A DNA stretch of 64,000 nucleotides, from assembly GCF_004367745.1 (NCBI RefSeq), contig NZ_CP037993.1, positions 3,100,001-3,164,000 on the forward strand. Direction: 5' to 3'. The position numbers and the translations under genes are program-made. This document shows, one piece after another, positions 62,975 through 64,000 of the stretch (position 1 is its first letter; every line of letters begins with the position of its first letter). The notes under the pieces are model-generated. The model worked only from the letters and a program-made list of their open reading frames with translations, ran no database searches and was not told where the DNA came from. The DNA comes from Herbaspirillum huttiense (GTDB taxonomy: Bacteria > Pseudomonadota > Gammaproteobacteria > Burkholderiales > Burkholderiaceae_D).

Positions 62975-63885
62975 AAGTTGCGAACCTCGTGGACCAGGCA
63001 AGCCGCCGCCAGCAGATCGGCCGCGCCCCCCGGCGACAGGCGGCGGGTGACGAACTCGCGATGGCAGTCCTGCGCCCGCCCTTCCCAATCGGCAAGCGCA
63101 GTACCGCCCGCCGCCAGGAAGGCCGCACTGCGACTGCGAACCAGGGCAGCGCCCTCGGCCCCGCCGCGATGGTAGACATTGGTATCGCTGAGATGCGCCA
63201 TCAGCGCAAAGAGCGCATCGATACGAGCGTGATGCAGATCGCGCCCAGCCGCCAGCGTGGCCTGCAATTGCGGCAAGGCCACCTCGAACACCGCCGGGAA
63301 GCCCAGCGCGCCCTCCTCTCGCGCCCCGCCCACGGCATGCTCGGCGGCCACGCGCTGGCCATGGCTGTGCTGGCCGCACGGCATCGCTACCGCGCTATGG
63401 CGGGCCAGTGCATCGCCCCACTGGATCAGCAAGGTGGCGCGGATAGTGGCGGGTTGCAGGGGCATGTGACGGCCCCGCGCATATCCCGTGGCCGCGCACA
63501 GCATCCCCAGCGCAAAGATCGCGCCGCGATGCGTGTTGATGCCGCCGGTGGCGCGCAACATGCGCTCTTCGGCGCGAATCGCCAGCGTCTGCAGGGTGCG
63601 GAAAGACGCGCCGTCGAGGCCTGCAGCGGCGATCTGGAAAAAGTAATGGCGCAGCGCAAACAGACTGCGCAGGAAAGTCTCGGCCGTCATGTCGGTGTGG
63701 CTGCCATTGTCCACGCGCGAGACCAGGCCGGGCTTGGGATAGAGCACCAGTTCCTGGTACAGGCTGCGCACCGCCAGGCGCGCGAGCTGGCGGCAGAACG
63801 CCAGGTTCTCGCGGGCGGCGCGGCGCTTCTGCGTATGGTGCAGCGGCGGGGTCAGCGTATCGGGATGCTGCATCAGGCGGCGCAT
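62971..63885 (-). CDS. mdcB: triphosphoribosyl-dephospho-CoA synthase
   Basis: A 304-residue enzyme of the CitG/MdcB family that makes the precursor of the malonate decarboxylase prosthetic group. Family motifs are ELVLYPKPGLVSRVDNGSHTDM, RATGGINTHRGAIFALG, and LMAHLSDTNVYHRGG. The ATG at 63885 has AGGAG ahead of it and overlaps the preceding stop codon region; an ATG at 63873 (TGATG with that stop) is an alternative. Confidence 0.94.
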   Translation of the reverse strand: MRRLMQHPDTLTPPLHHTQKRRAARENLAFCRQLARLAVRSLYQELVLYPKPGLVSRVDNGSHTDMTAETFLRSLFALRHYFFQIAAAGLDGASFRTLQTLAIRAEERMLRATGGINTHRGAIFALGMLCAATGYARGRHMPLQPATIRATLLIQWGDALARHSAVAMPCGQHSHGQRVAAEHAVGGAREEGALGFPAVFEVALPQLQATLAAGRDLHHARIDALFALMAHLSDTNVYHRGGAEGAALVRSRSAAFLAAGGTALADWEGRAQDCHREFVTRRLSPGGAADLLAAACLVHEVRNL

Positions 63886-64000
63886 GTCTGCTCCTGCGGC
63901 AGGCTGGCGCGCAGTGCGCCCACGCGTTCGAGCGCTACGCTGGCTGGCCGCTTGACCAGCACCTGGCCTTCGGGATGGCTGCCCAGCACCGCGACCTGTC
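63873..64000 (-). CDS. mdcG: 3' end of probable malonate decarboxylase holo-ACP synthase (partial)
   Basis: The frame enters from the right edge and stops at TGA 63875-63873, inside the mdcB start region. Forty-one residues are visible (VAVLGSHPEGQVLVKRPASVALERVGALRAS...). The identity rests mainly on gene order, mdcG-mdcB-mdcH being common; the sequence alone is too short to be sure. Confidence 0.5.
   Translation of the reverse strand, partial: QVAVLGSHPEGQVLVKRPASVALERVGALRASLPQEQTCAA

Noticed and set aside
1-64000. tRNA, rRNA, prophage or conjugative genes
   Set aside because: No cloverleaf-type TTCGA arms in context, no rRNA-like sequence, and no integrase, capsid or mating genes were seen among the translated products.

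Overview
The window is high-GC, densely coded DNA of a betaproteobacterium, most likely an Oxalobacteraceae member close to Herbaspirillum. This is inferred from gene content: an fmd/urt amide-urea operon, a mixed aerobic/anaerobic cobalamin cluster, malonate decarboxylase genes and many small family-specific proteins. It reads as core chromosome. I see no tRNA, rRNA, CRISPR array, prophage or intact insertion sequence.

Layout. 1-2041: end of a phosphonate locus (iron-dependent alcohol dehydrogenase and phosphonoacetaldehyde hydrolase phnX). 2082-4574: a glycerol-kinase-like FGGY kinase and a GlpP-type antiterminator, behind a strong promoter whose leader starts with a perfect 12-bp hairpin. 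4618-8135: a DUF3141 hydrolase and a divergent HDOD protein. 8156-15853 (minus): urtABCDE, aliphatic amidase amiE, formamidase fmdA and zinc-ribbon fmdB, a module for uptake and hydrolysis of urea and short amides. 16364-20771: divergent to it, an unusual sensor kinase fused to an NCS1-type permease, with its LuxR-type response regulator. The shared intergenic region holds two copies of a 16-bp palindrome, one abutting the -35 of the predicted urtA promoter. 20896-24632: a SulP transporter, a 65-residue protein and an alginate-lyase-family enzyme.

24688-47774 (minus): one tightly coupled cobalamin operon of about 23 kb. It is preceded by a sigma70-type promoter and a cobalamin riboswitch, then cbtB, cbtA, a ferredoxin, cobN, a ChlI/ChlD-type chelatase subunit, cbiE, a cbiX-cobH fusion, cbiD, cobI, cobM, cbiG, a cobJ-cobK fusion, cobW, cobO, cbiA, bluB, cobU, cbiB, cobD and cobQ. 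It encodes cobalt uptake, both an early (CbiX) and a late (CobN) cobalt chelatase, ring contraction and methylation, adenosylation and nucleotide-loop steps. No cbiT, cobS/cobV or cobT is present in the window.

47811-50291: unrecognised small or exported proteins, including tandem proline-rich peptides and a repeated short peptide-coding element. 50462-55424: pgm, a GlsB-type membrane protein, galU and a histone-H1-like lysine/alanine-rich protein. 55525-61816: a periplasmic binding protein, a MOSC protein, a CopD-like membrane protein, a hydratase, a thioesterase, a 2-hydroxyacid dehydrogenase and two small proteins. A 270-bp MITE-like element with 26-bp perfect terminal inverted repeats and multiple internal hairpins sits at 61003-61272. 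62030-64000: 3' part of a malonate decarboxylase operon (mdcG end, mdcB, mdcH).

The most promising candidates for undescribed biology are the permease-Cys-rich-hybrid kinase with its paired operators, the GlpP/leader-hairpin pair in a Gram-negative, the MITE-like element, the His-rich CobN together with a CobW that lacks its CxCC motif, and the small peptide families around 48.5-50.3 kb.
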